DNA from: Paracoccus sp. MA
Lineage (GTDB): Bacteria > Pseudomonadota > Alphaproteobacteria > Rhodobacterales > Rhodobacteraceae
Length of the DNA: 64,000 nt
Assembly (NCBI RefSeq): GCF_020990385.1
Contig: NZ_CP087597.1
Location: 333,001 to 397,000 of the forward strand
Reading direction: 5' to 3'
Positions 8,066-16,131 of this stretch are shown here, piece by piece (positions within the stretch are counted from its first letter, which is position 1; every line of letters begins with the position of its first letter). A program made the position numbers and the translations under genes. Below the pieces are notes generated by a model. The model ran no database searches and was not told the DNA's origin. It saw only the letters and a program-made list of their open reading frames with translations.

Positions 8066-9172
8066 ATGCAGACCACGATTGGCGTGGGTTCGCCCCAAGC
8101 CGTGAAGCGGTGGGCCACCGCCCTCGCGAGCGATACCGAAAAGCTGATGTTCTTCTCCCGCTTCATCGGGAAGGACGACTCCAACATCATCGAGCGCAAA
8201 TCGGAGCTGGAAGGCGACGCGGGCGATACCGTCAAGTTCGACCTGCTGATGAACCTGCGCGGCGAAATGACCTACGGCGATGATGTCGTCGAAGGCAAAG
8301 AGGAAAACCTGTCCTTCTATCAGGACGAGGTGAAGATCGACCAGGCCCGGAAGGGCGCCGACGCCGGCGGCCGCATGTCGCGCAAGCGCACGCTGCACGA
8401 TCTGCGCCAGGCCGCGAAGCGTGCCGTGTCCCGCTACACCGCCGAATGGTTCGACGAACTGTTCTTCGTCTATCTGTCGGGCACGCTGGCCGGCACCAAC
8501 CCCGATGCCAAGGTCAAGACCGCATTCGCCGGCAACGCGGTGCAGGCCCCCGACGCCTATCACATGGTCTATGGCGGCGCCGCGACCTCGGCCGCGACCC
8601 TGACCGCGGCCGACACCATGTCGCGTGACCTGATCCAGCGTCTCGCGACCATGCCGCGCATGATGGCCACCAAGAACCCGGACGTGACCCGCATGTCCCC
8701 CGTGACCGTCGAGGGCGGCGGCAAGCACTTCGTGCTGCTGATGAACCCCTGGCAGGCTCACTCGCTGATGACCGAGAAGGGCGAGTTGTCCTGGGGCGAC
8801 ATCCAGAAGGCGCTGGCCACGGCCGAGGGCCGCAGCAGCCCGTTCTGCAAGGGCGGCCTGGGCATGCTCAGCGACATCGTGCTGCACCAGCACGAGAACG
8901 TGCGCTACTTCAGCAACTACGGCGCCGGCGGCAACGTGGGCGCGGCCCGTGCGCTGTTCATGGGCGCCCAGGCTGGCGTGGTGGCCTATGGCGAGGCCGG
9001 AAACGGCACCCGCTTCCAGTGGGAAGAAGAGCTGAAGGACGCCAAGAACCGCGTCGCCATCTACGCCGGCGTCATCGCCGGGGCGAAAAAGACCCGGTTC
9101 AATGGCTACGACTATGGCGTCGTGGCCGTGGATACCGCCGCCACCGACCCCAACCCGGCCATCGCGGCCTGA
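8066..9172 (+). CDS. Major capsid protein, N4-gp56 type
   Basis: 368 residues from the ATG at 8066, chosen for the AGGAG at 8055-8059; an in-frame earlier start at 8021 would fall inside the conserved upstream element. The N-terminus (PQAVKRWATALASDTEKLMF, FSRFIGKD, then a charged GDAGDTVKFDLLMNLRGE region) and the RKGADAGGRMSRKRTLHDLR segment match my recollection of the N4-gp56/DUF4043 family of HK97-fold coat proteins. It has its own upstream element and leader and a terminator right after the stop, so it is set up as a separately expressed, high-output gene. Confidence 0.85.
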   Translation: MQTTIGVGSPQAVKRWATALASDTEKLMFFSRFIGKDDSNIIERKSELEGDAGDTVKFDLLMNLRGEMTYGDDVVEGKEENLSFYQDEVKIDQARKGADAGGRMSRKRTLHDLRQAAKRAVSRYTAEWFDELFFVYLSGTLAGTNPDAKVKTAFAGNAVQAPDAYHMVYGGAATSAATLTAADTMSRDLIQRLATMPRMMATKNPDVTRMSPVTVEGGGKHFVLLMNPWQAHSLMTEKGELSWGDIQKALATAEGRSSPFCKGGLGMLSDIVLHQHENVRYFSNYGAGGNVGAARALFMGAQAGVVAYGEAGNGTRFQWEEELKDAKNRVAIYAGVIAGAKKTRFNGYDYGVVAVDTAATDPNPAIAA

Positions 9173-9181
9173 TGATCGAAG

Positions 9182-9207
9182 GCCCGGCCCCGCGCCGGGC
9201 TTTCCTT
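9182..9207 (+). terminator. Rho-independent-type terminator after capsid
   Basis: GCCCGGC (9182-9188), loop CCCGC, GCCGGGC (9194-9200), followed by TTTCCTT. It lies 9 bp after the capsid stop. Probably partial, because the following structural genes have no recognisable promoter element of their own, so it would lower their transcript level relative to capsid. Confidence 0.65.
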
Positions 9208-9235
9208 CCGCAACCCGCCATCAAGGAATCCGCTC

Positions 9236-9685
9236 ATGGCAATCAAGAAGTCCAAGATCACCGGGGGCATGGCGCGCCGCCAGATGCCGTCGCCTTATGT
9301 GGCGCACCAACCCGTCACCACCATCATCACGCACGAGTTCAGCGAAGCCGTCGCCTCCACCGACATCCTCGAGCTTGCAGCGCTGCCTCCCTATTGCAAG
9401 ATCGTCTCCATCGAGATGATCGGTTCTGGCACGGGCGCGACCACCTTCACGGTCGGATTCATGTCCGGGGAGTTCGGGTCGAGCGATCCGGCCCGCACTC
9501 TGGGCAACGAACTGTTCAATGCCGTGGCGGCTGGCGACAAGGCTGAAGCGGCCATCCCGGCGCTGGCCGCGCTGGCCGTAACGGATTCGATCCGCTCCAT
9601 CGGGGTTCGCCCCTCCGCCAACGTCGCGGCAAACCCGGCAACCAAGCTGCATTTCCGCATCAGCTACGTCACCGGCTTCGCCTGA
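9236..9685 (+). CDS. Capsid-associated structural protein, candidate decoration protein
   Basis: 149 residues, directly after the capsid terminator. Basic N-terminus (MAIKKSKITGGMARRQMPSP), then a mostly beta-strand protein with small residues (GSGTGATTFTVGFMSGEFGS, KLHFRISYVTGFA). Position right after the major coat gene and the beta-rich profile suggest a head decoration or minor capsid protein. I recognise no family. Its stop is followed by a perfect 10-bp inverted repeat at 9700-9721. Confidence 0.55.
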   Translation: MAIKKSKITGGMARRQMPSPYVAHQPVTTIITHEFSEAVASTDILELAALPPYCKIVSIEMIGSGTGATTFTVGFMSGEFGSSDPARTLGNELFNAVAAGDKAEAAIPALAALAVTDSIRSIGVRPSANVAANPATKLHFRISYVTGFA

Positions 9686-9699
9686 TCCACCGTTCCGGC

Positions 9700-9721
9700 C
9701 CGGCGTGCATCTGCACGCCGG
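9700..9721 (+). terminator. Perfect 10-bp inverted repeat
   Basis: CCGGCGTGCA (9700-9709) and TGCACGCCGG (9712-9721) pair completely around a 2-nt centre. No T-tract follows. It sits 15 bp after one stop and 27 bp before the next ATG. Could stabilise the mRNA 3' end of the capsid-side genes or act as an attenuator. Confidence 0.45.
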
Positions 9722-9747
9722 CCACCCATCCCTCTAGGAGACTCCCC

Positions 9748-10248
9748 GTGAAAATCGAAAGCATCCTGAAGCGCGACGGCGGAACCAAGGTGACGCTGGG
9801 CACGACGCGCTATCACTTCAAGCCCGATGAACTGGATCGGCACGTGGCCGAGGTCGAGAACCCGGACCATGCCAAGGTGTTCCTGGGCATCCCCGAGGGC
9901 TATCGCTCGCTCGACCCGCTGCCGCTCCAGCAGGTTTCGCTGGACGAGGCCATGGCGGTGCTGAAAGCGCAGTTCCCGAACGCCGATTTCTCGGCGCTGA
10001 CCTCTGCAGCCGCCACGCCCGCGCCGACCGGTGATGCAGAGCCGGCCGCCGAGCCGGAAGGCACCGATCCGGACGAGCCCGACGAGGACGACGAGGACGA
10101 GGGCGAGGCATCGCAACTGGCCGATCTCTCCGACGACGAGATCCGCGCCGAGTTCGAGAAGCTGATCGGACGGAAGCCCCACGCCAACATGCTGCGCGAG
10201 AACATGGAAGCGCAGATCCTCGCCGCCCTGGCCGAAACCAGCAAGTAA
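9748..10248 (+). CDS. Acidic head protein with C-terminal HeH-like motif
   Basis: 166 residues with SD AGGAG before the ATG. N-terminal third is strand-rich (SILKRDGGTKVTLGTTRYHF). A very acidic linker follows (residues about 100-130, Asp/Glu runs), then a short helix-turn-helix-like end (LSDDEIRAEFEKLIGRKPHA, then NMLRENMEAQI) that resembles the HeH/LEM-like motif seen at the ends of several phage head proteins. Probably a head completion protein. Function is inferred from location. Confidence 0.5.
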   Translation: MKIESILKRDGGTKVTLGTTRYHFKPDELDRHVAEVENPDHAKVFLGIPEGYRSLDPLPLQQVSLDEAMAVLKAQFPNADFSALTSAAATPAPTGDAEPAAEPEGTDPDEPDEDDEDEGEASQLADLSDDEIRAEFEKLIGRKPHANMLRENMEAQILAALAETSK

Positions 10249-10260
10249 GGAGATCGACGC

Positions 10261-10947
10261 ATGGCCTTCACCGCCGCCGATGTGATGCGCCGGGCATCGA
10301 CCATCCTGCAGGATGGCGATGCGGTGCACTGGACCGCGACCGAGTTGCGGGACTGGCTGAACGAGGGCATGCGCGCCATCGTCACCGTCAAGCCGAATGC
10401 CACATCCGCCACCGCGACGCTGAGCCTGGTGCAGGGCACCAAGCAGACCCTGCCGGCGACCTATACCATGATGCACAAGGCCGTCCGCAACACCGGGGGC
10501 AAGGCCATCAGGACGCTGGCGCGACGCGAGATCCTCGATGCCCAGATCCCCGACTGGCACAGCACCTCGGGCTTGCCGTTCCACGCTGTCGTGGACATGG
10601 TGCTGCAAGACCCCATGAGCCTGCGCGAGTTCTATGTCGTGCCGGGAAACACCGGCTCCGGTTCCATCGAAGCTATTGTCGGTTTCGTGCCGGTCCCGAT
10701 TCCCTTGCCCAGCACCGGCGTTCTGGACGTGTCCAGCTATACCACAGTGGTTCCCTTCGATGACATTTATCAGGGAATCCTGCTGGATCTGGTGCTGTTC
10801 CGGGCCTTCTCGAAAGACAGCGCCGCCCCGGATGCGGCGCAACGGGCGCAGGCGCATCTTGGTCTGGCGCAGGCCGCGTTGCAGGGGCTCGGGTTGGCGC
10901 AGGGCGCGATGAGCCTCGCTTCCGTTTATGGCGCCCCGGCACAGTGA
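10261..10947 (+). CDS. Head-tail adaptor-like protein
   Basis: 228 residues with AGGAG 8 bp before the ATG. N-terminal helices (FTAADVMRRASTILQD, TATELRDWLNEGMRAIV) are the pattern of podoviral adaptor (gp4-like) proteins that dock under the portal. A beta domain and a helical C-terminus with QRAQAHLGLAQAALQGLGLA follow. The position between head genes and the large stabilisation protein supports an adaptor role; I recall such proteins annotated as DUF6682, without certainty. Confidence 0.55.
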   Translation: MAFTAADVMRRASTILQDGDAVHWTATELRDWLNEGMRAIVTVKPNATSATATLSLVQGTKQTLPATYTMMHKAVRNTGGKAIRTLARREILDAQIPDWHSTSGLPFHAVVDMVLQDPMSLREFYVVPGNTGSGSIEAIVGFVPVPIPLPSTGVLDVSSYTTVVPFDDIYQGILLDLVLFRAFSKDSAAPDAAQRAQAHLGLAQAALQGLGLAQGAMSLASVYGAPAQ

Positions 10948-10958
10948 GGTGAGCCACC

Positions 10959-11615
10959 ATGCCCGTCACCATGAAGCGCACGGCGGCATTCCTTCCGCTG
11001 ATCCTGCCGTTCTGCCCGGAATGTCCTGATTTCCTGGCCGAGCAGCACGCGCGCTTCGCCGCTATCGAGTTCTGCGAGCGGTCGCGGGCATGGCGCCATC
11101 TCACCACTGTCTCGCTGCCCGAGGGTTCGGCCGGGGTCGGCGTCATGGTTGCGCCCGACACCGCGGCGATCCATGAAATCGAGTTCGCCGAGATCAACGG
11201 CAAGAAGCTGACGCCGGTGCAGTTCAGCACCATCGGGGCCGCGCCGGAAGGCCGACCGGAGTATATCACCCAGACGGCGCCGAACGAGGTCCGGGTGCTG
11301 CCTTTCGAACCCGGATCGCTTGAGATTTCGGTGTTCCTCAAACCGCTGACGGGCAGCCAGTATGGGACCGATCCGGAAAGCCCGCTGTTCGACCGCTACA
11401 ACGTGGTGCCCGATTTCCTGGTGGACATGCACGGCGCCACAATCGCCGCCGGGGCTCTGGCGGCACTGTTGAGCATCCCGGACGAGCCGTGGACCGACAA
11501 GAAGGAAGCGGCGAAATACGAGGCCCGCTTCCGGGAGAAGTTGGACAGCGCGTTCCGATGGAACATGCGCGGCCAGCAGCGCGCCCCGATCCGCAACATG
11601 TCGCGGTGGTTCTGA
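10959..11615 (+). CDS. Phage neck/tail protein of unknown function
   Basis: 218 residues. The segment ARFAAIEFCERSRAWRHLTT suggests an N-terminal helical part. Then a beta-rich body (EIEFAEINGKKLTPVQFST, PNEVRVLPFEPGSLEISVFL), and a helical end with EAAKYEARFREKLDSA. Its stop overlaps the next start by 1 nt (TGATG). In short-tailed phages this slot holds neck or tail tubular proteins of the gp11 kind, and the size fits. No diagnostic motif. Confidence 0.5.
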   Translation: MPVTMKRTAAFLPLILPFCPECPDFLAEQHARFAAIEFCERSRAWRHLTTVSLPEGSAGVGVMVAPDTAAIHEIEFAEINGKKLTPVQFSTIGAAPEGRPEYITQTAPNEVRVLPFEPGSLEISVFLKPLTGSQYGTDPESPLFDRYNVVPDFLVDMHGATIAAGALAALLSIPDEPWTDKKEAAKYEARFREKLDSAFRWNMRGQQRAPIRNMSRWF

Positions 11616-13393
11616 TGGTCCGGCTCACGCTCCAGAACTTCAGCGGCGAGATCCCCCGGAAAGACCCGGCCTATCTGCCCGATCCCAATGCGGTCGAAGC
11701 CAGCAACCTGAAACTGACCGGCGGAACGCTGCGGCCCATGCGGACCATTGCGCCCGAGTTTACGCTGCCGGCCTCGTCCTTTTCGCTCTATCGACACAAG
11801 GGCAACTGGTATGCCTATCCCTCGCGCGCGTCGTTCGTGCCGGGGCCGGTGGCCGATGACCGTCTCTATGCCACCCGCGACAATGGAACGGGCGCCGTCA
11901 TAGCCGGGCCGGTCGGTTCGGTAGATGCTGAATATCCCCTCTCGTTTTCGCGCGTCGTCGCGGCACCCGCTGTGTCCGGCAGCGGCCCGGTGGATAACGA
12001 TCTGGCCGAGATCGTGAAATATGCCTACACGCTGGTGTCCACCTTTGGCGAAGAAACGGCCCCGTCGAACCTGAGCGTCGGTGTGAAATTCAATGAGGGG
12101 CGGACCATCACGCTGTCCGGCTTGCCGCAATCGGTCCAGATCAACAACCGGTTCATCGCCGCCAAGCGGATCTATCGCAGCCAGACCAGCGCCGCCGGCG
12201 TCACCGACCTCTATTTCATCGCGCAAGTCGGGATGGGTCCGGGCACCGACACCTTCCAGGACGTGTGGGGCGTAAACGACATCCAGGAGCCGTGCCCCAC
12301 GAAGCACTTTTCGACGGCACCAGGCAACATCCGGGGCCTGACCGGCATGCCGAACGGGATCATGGCGGCCTTCCGAAATCGCGAACTGCTGTTCTGCGAG
12401 CCCTACCAGCCCCATGCCTGGCCCGAGTCCTATCGGCTCTATCTGGATTACGAGATCGTCGGCATGGTCGCGTCAGGCACCTCGCTGATCGTGCTGACCA
12501 AGGGCATGCCCTATATCGTCCAGGGCTTGCACCCCGAGAGCATGGCGCAGACCAAGATGGAAACCATCCTGCCATGCGTATCTGCCGACTCCATCGTGGA
12601 CCTTGGAACGAGCGCGATCTACGCCTCGAATGACGGGCTGGTGCAGATCAGCGAGGCAGGGGCGCAACTGATCTCGCAAAGCCTGTGGTCAAAGGACGAA
12701 TGGGATGCCCTGACACCATCCGATATTCGCGCCGGCCGATACGGCCAAGCCTATATCTTCAGCTTTCAGACCGCGTCGGGCGCCCGGAACGGCTATATCG
12801 TGGACCCGGGCGATGGCCAGGCGACGCTGACCCGATTCACGCGTTGGGTCCGCCTGTTCTGGAACGACCCCACGACAAACGACCTGTTCATGCTGGAACC
12901 GAACGGGACCCAGATCAACCGTTTCGATGCCCCTGGCGCTGCTGCCGAAAACTTCGTCTGGAGGTCCAAGCCGTTCCGCTTCACCGATCCTATCGGCTTC
13001 TCTGCCATCATGATCGAAGCCGCGGAGAGTTCGACGCCGGCGCAGCGCACAGACATGGTTGTCCTGGCCGAGGACCAATTGGCCATCGCTCTGGGCAATC
13101 TGCAGGTCGGGATAGACCCAGACCCCCATGATCTGGTCGTGGACGTTCCGACTGCCAACTTCGTCTCCGAAACGACGAACGCCCTGACCATACGCATCGG
13201 CGCGGGCGCCTCGGAGAACTTTCGCATCCGGCTCTACGGCGACGGGGCCTTGATCCACACGGCCGAGACCGCCGCGAACAAGGTGCAGCGCGTTCCCAGC
13301 GTGAAATGCCGGCAATGGCAGATCGAGATCAGCGGCACCGCCGAGATCATGCGGCTCGCCATGGCGCAGAGCGCAGAGGAACTCTGGGTATGA
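11615..13393 (+). CDS. Tail stabilisation/tubular protein (gp10/gp12-like)
   Basis: 592 residues from the ATG overlapping the previous stop. Almost entirely beta-strands with repeated blade-like units (ADDRLYATRDNGTGAVI, VKYAYTLVSTFGEETAPSNL, GNIRGLTGMPNGIMAAFRNR, MVASGTSLIVLTKGMPYIVQ, LGTSAIYASNDGLVQIS). This is the propeller-like profile of podoviral stabilisation proteins such as P22 gp10 or T7 gp12, which close the tail tube. In-frame extension upstream into the previous gene is ignored because the coupled ATG is in the normal place. Confidence 0.65.
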   Translation: MVRLTLQNFSGEIPRKDPAYLPDPNAVEASNLKLTGGTLRPMRTIAPEFTLPASSFSLYRHKGNWYAYPSRASFVPGPVADDRLYATRDNGTGAVIAGPVGSVDAEYPLSFSRVVAAPAVSGSGPVDNDLAEIVKYAYTLVSTFGEETAPSNLSVGVKFNEGRTITLSGLPQSVQINNRFIAAKRIYRSQTSAAGVTDLYFIAQVGMGPGTDTFQDVWGVNDIQEPCPTKHFSTAPGNIRGLTGMPNGIMAAFRNRELLFCEPYQPHAWPESYRLYLDYEIVGMVASGTSLIVLTKGMPYIVQGLHPESMAQTKMETILPCVSADSIVDLGTSAIYASNDGLVQISEAGAQLISQSLWSKDEWDALTPSDIRAGRYGQAYIFSFQTASGARNGYIVDPGDGQATLTRFTRWVRLFWNDPTTNDLFMLEPNGTQINRFDAPGAAAENFVWRSKPFRFTDPIGFSAIMIEAAESSTPAQRTDMVVLAEDQLAIALGNLQVGIDPDPHDLVVDVPTANFVSETTNALTIRIGAGASENFRIRLYGDGALIHTAETAANKVQRVPSVKCRQWQIEISGTAEIMRLAMAQSAEELWV

Positions 13394-13995
13394 AGCGCGC
13401 CATCAACCAGCCCCGCGAGATCCAGGCCACCCGCACGCAAGAGCTGCTGGGCGAACGGGGGCCGAAGGAGAACCATGCCGTGCGGCACGGCGACATGCCG
13501 AATCTGCTGGCCGACGCGCTGAAGGTTGCGAGGCTGGAAGCGATCAAGCAAGCGCGGAAGGCCGCGGCCGAGGCCAGCGGCATTTACGGCATCACGTCCT
13601 TCTCTGTCGCAGATGTTCTGGTGGGTAACTCGCGCACGCAGTCCAATCCCCTGACGATCCTTTCGGAGACCGTCGCGGGATTCGAGGACGGCGGTTTCGT
13701 CGCGGCGTTCGAGGGATTTTTCGACAACACCCACGTCTCGCGGTCGTTCGGCGACATCGTGATGCTGGTCAATGGCACGCAAGCCGCGCACGTCCGCATC
13801 GGCGCGAAGATCTCCGACCCCGCCGAGGGAATCAGCTCGATGGTGCCCTTTTCCCTGACCTGCGTCTTCAACACCCCGAACGTGGCCCCGACCATCGAGG
13901 TGCGCGCCTATGCGTTCGATGCCGACAATGAAACCACGGCCGCCGCGGGCTTCTACATTCGCGCCGGGCGCCTTGTGATCTCGGGGGCGCAATGA
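13390..13995 (+). CDS. Phage virion protein of unknown function
   Basis: 201 residues, starting 4 nt inside the previous gene. N-terminal 65 residues are charged and helical (MKRAINQPREIQATRTQELL, LKVARLEAIKQARKAAAEAS); the rest is a beta-rich domain ending in FYIRAGRLVISGAQ. Possibly a tail appendage or fibre base, with the helix anchoring to the tail and the beta domain exposed. The next gene is a fibre assembly chaperone-like protein. Confidence 0.5.
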   Translation: MKRAINQPREIQATRTQELLGERGPKENHAVRHGDMPNLLADALKVARLEAIKQARKAAAEASGIYGITSFSVADVLVGNSRTQSNPLTILSETVAGFEDGGFVAAFEGFFDNTHVSRSFGDIVMLVNGTQAAHVRIGAKISDPAEGISSMVPFSLTCVFNTPNVAPTIEVRAYAFDADNETTAAAGFYIRAGRLVISGAQ

Positions 13996-14405
13996 TGGCT
14001 TACGCCTGGACCAATACCGATGCAGACTGCACCATCGTCGGATCGCAGCCCCCGGCGAACGGCGTGACCTTTGTCGAGGTCCAGGACGGCACCGATCCGG
14101 GTGCGATCTTCATCGCCGCCGATGGCACGGCCAAACCCGTGCCGCCCAGCCCCGGCCCCCGCCTTCACTTCTCGCCCGCCGCCGGCGCATGGATCGACCC
14201 TCGATCCGAAAAGGAATGCTGGGACGAGTTGCGGCGCGAGCGCGACGCGCGACTCCGCTCCTGCGATTGGACCCAGGCCTCGGACGCCCCGCTCTCTGCC
14301 GAGCAGCTGGACGCGTGGCGCACCTATCGACAGACGCTCCGGGATTTGCCCGCCGCGACCCAGAACCCCCGCAACCCCGATTGGCCGCTGCCGCCGGCCG
14401 TATAG
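13992..14405 (+). CDS. Tail assembly chaperone-like protein (Phage_tail_APC type)
   Basis: 137 residues. The C-terminal half has the pattern LRRERDARLRSCDWTQASDA, PLSAEQLDAWRTYRQTLRDL, ending WPLPP. This is the signature I know from short phage proteins near tail fibres (Phage_tail_APC): R-D-x-x-L-x-x-x-D-W-T, then W-x-x-Y-R-x-x-L-R-D-(I/L)-P. They assist fibre folding or attachment. Starts with two ATGs (13,992 and 13,995), overlapping the previous stop. Confidence 0.7.
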   Translation: MMAYAWTNTDADCTIVGSQPPANGVTFVEVQDGTDPGAIFIAADGTAKPVPPSPGPRLHFSPAAGAWIDPRSEKECWDELRRERDARLRSCDWTQASDAPLSAEQLDAWRTYRQTLRDLPAATQNPRNPDWPLPPAV

Positions 14406-14417
14406 AGAGGAATCGGC

Positions 14418-14894
14418 ATGAGCACGAAATTCGTCACCACCAGCCAGAAGCAGATCCTGGCCACCGCGATGGCGCTGACCCAGAGCCCCGGCTTCATGGA
14501 GGACGCGCGCGCCATTGCCGCTTACCAGAGCGGTTTCGAGGGGAATCCGGATTATCTGAAGGCGGTGCTGGTGTTCGAGGCATTCCGGCCGAACCATAGC
14601 GCCGAGTTCCATTTCGGCATGGCGTTCAACCGGCCCGTCTCGCTGGAGATCATCCAGATGGGGATCACGGTGGCGTTTCACCCCAAGCTGTTCAATCTCG
14701 ACCGGGTGATCACGAAAACGCCCGTCGAGAACGTCAGGGCCATCTGCGGCCTGCTCAAGATCGGGTTCCAGATTCAGCACCGCGAGAACGGCGCACTGGC
14801 GGATGGCGGCGATGTGATCGTGTCAAGCCTGAGCCGAGATGCGGTCATGGCGCAGGTCAAGCGGGCCGAACCGGAAGTCGTGCAGACGGAATAG
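14418..14894 (+). CDS. GNAT-like phage protein
   Basis: 158 residues, SD GAGAGGAA before the ATG. The segment NVRAICGLLKIGFQIQHREN resembles motif B of GNAT acetyltransferases (N-x-x-x-x-x-L-x-K-x-G-F), and the preceding strands fit an acyltransferase core. T7 carries a GNAT-related internal virion protein (gp13) in a comparable place. The acetyl-CoA binding R/Q-x-x-G-x-G/A loop is not evident, so it may be a non-catalytic structural derivative. Confidence 0.5.
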   Translation: MSTKFVTTSQKQILATAMALTQSPGFMEDARAIAAYQSGFEGNPDYLKAVLVFEAFRPNHSAEFHFGMAFNRPVSLEIIQMGITVAFHPKLFNLDRVITKTPVENVRAICGLLKIGFQIQHRENGALADGGDVIVSSLSRDAVMAQVKRAEPEVVQTE

Positions 14895-14907
14895 GAAAGG
14901 AAAGACC

Positions 14908-15846
14908 ATGGGCGGCGGAAGCGCACCTGATCCAGATCCGAACATCGGCCTTGCCGCCCTGAAAAGCGCGGAGACCGGCGAAGCCATGCTGGGCTGGATG
15001 CGGGATCAGGCCGATATCACCAACGAGTGGGCTGCGGCCGACCGCGAACGCTGGGAGACGGTGTTCCGCCCGCTCCAGGACAGTTACATCAGGGAAGCGC
15101 AGACTTGGGACAGCGCGGCGCGCAAGAATGAGGCCGCGCAGCAGGCGGTCGCAGACGTGCGTCAGCAGGCCGCTAATGCCGAGGGTGCCCGGGTGCGGCA
15201 GGCGATGGCCATGGGCATCAACCCCAATTCAGGTCGGTTCAACGCCGGGGCCCGAGAGGCGTCGCTGAACGAAGGCCTTGCGGCTGCCGGTGCCCAGAAC
15301 GTTGCGCGCCGCCGGATCGAGCAAGAGGCCGAGGCCAAGCAGGCGAACGCCATCAACATGGGCTCGGGGCTGGCCGTCAACCCGGCCACCAGCATGGGAT
15401 TGTCGAACGGCGCGATCCAGGCCGGTGGCGCCGGTGCCATGCATGGATTTGGCCAGCAAGGGCAGCTGCTGAACACGCAATATAACCAGCAGCTGCAAAG
15501 CTGGCAGGCGAACCAGAACAGCATGAGCAGCCTCATGGGCGGCCTTGGAACTGTCGCCGGCATGATGCTGTCGTCGAAGGACGCGAAGACTGACAAGACG
15601 CCGTTGCCGGATGGTGTTGCGCTGGGGGCGATCCGCAAGATGCCGGTCGAGAAATGGCGCTACAAGGAAGGCATGGGTGACGGCCAGGCGCATATCGGCC
15701 CCTACGCCGAGGACTTTGCAGCGGCGACGGGGCAGGGGGACGGCAAGACCATCGACGTGATCAGCGCCCTGGGCGTTACGATGGGCGCGATCCGCGATCT
15801 GGACAAGAAGGTTGATCATCTGTCGAGGGAGAGGAAAGCGGCATGA
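14908..15846 (+). CDS. Internal virion protein with C-terminal S74-like domain
   Basis: 312 residues. N-terminal 200 residues are Ala/Gln/Asn-rich helices with few hydrophobic blocks, typical of ejected internal virion proteins. The C-terminal about 95 residues (SSKDAKTDK, AIRKMPVEKWRYKEGMGDG, HIGPYAEDF, IDVISALGVTMGAIRDLDKK) match the intramolecular chaperone/peptidase S74 pattern (S-D-x-x-x-K, W-x-Y, H-I-G-x-x-A-x-x-F, final coiled helix). S74 domains usually end tail spikes or fibres; here the domain ends a putative ejection protein. Self-cleavage would need the Ser near the domain start (SSKDAK). Start at the ATG preceded by AGGAAAGG. Confidence 0.65.
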   Translation: MGGGSAPDPDPNIGLAALKSAETGEAMLGWMRDQADITNEWAAADRERWETVFRPLQDSYIREAQTWDSAARKNEAAQQAVADVRQQAANAEGARVRQAMAMGINPNSGRFNAGAREASLNEGLAAAGAQNVARRRIEQEAEAKQANAINMGSGLAVNPATSMGLSNGAIQAGGAGAMHGFGQQGQLLNTQYNQQLQSWQANQNSMSSLMGGLGTVAGMMLSSKDAKTDKTPLPDGVALGAIRKMPVEKWRYKEGMGDGQAHIGPYAEDFAAATGQGDGKTIDVISALGVTMGAIRDLDKKVDHLSRERKAA

Positions 15847-16130
15847 GCATCATGCAGTTCCCGTGGGGCGCGATCCGAAGGGAAGCGTCCAGCGCGACAC
15901 CACAGCCGTTGAATCGTCCCACGAGTTTTGCCCAGTTCGTCGCGGGCGGTGGCGGTGGATTCTCCGACTTCCGCTGGACGGGCGACGGCCTGCCTCTGAC
16001 CGCTGGTTCGCCGCAGGGAATGAGCTTCGCGCAGTTCGTGGCCCAAGGCGGGGGCCGGTGGGCGGATTTCAGGGGGCGAGACCGCGTTGCCCCCGCGGGT
16101 CAGCAATCGTCCGGATCATCGGGGGAATAG
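15843..16130 (+). CDS. Small protein with duplicated SFAQFVA-GGG motif
   Basis: 95 residues, overlapping the S74-domain gene by 4 nt. It contains two copies of S-F-A-Q-F-V-A-x-G-G-G with F/W then D-F-R: TSFAQFVAGGGGGFSDFR (about residues 27-44) and MSFAQFVAQGGGRWADFR (about 60-77). No catalytic motif. Probably a peptide-like virion protein or a linker protein that binds the same partner twice; not recognised. Confidence 0.55.
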   Translation: MSIMQFPWGAIRREASSATPQPLNRPTSFAQFVAGGGGGFSDFRWTGDGLPLTAGSPQGMSFAQFVAQGGGRWADFRGRDRVAPAGQQSSGSSGE

Positions 16131-16131
16131 C

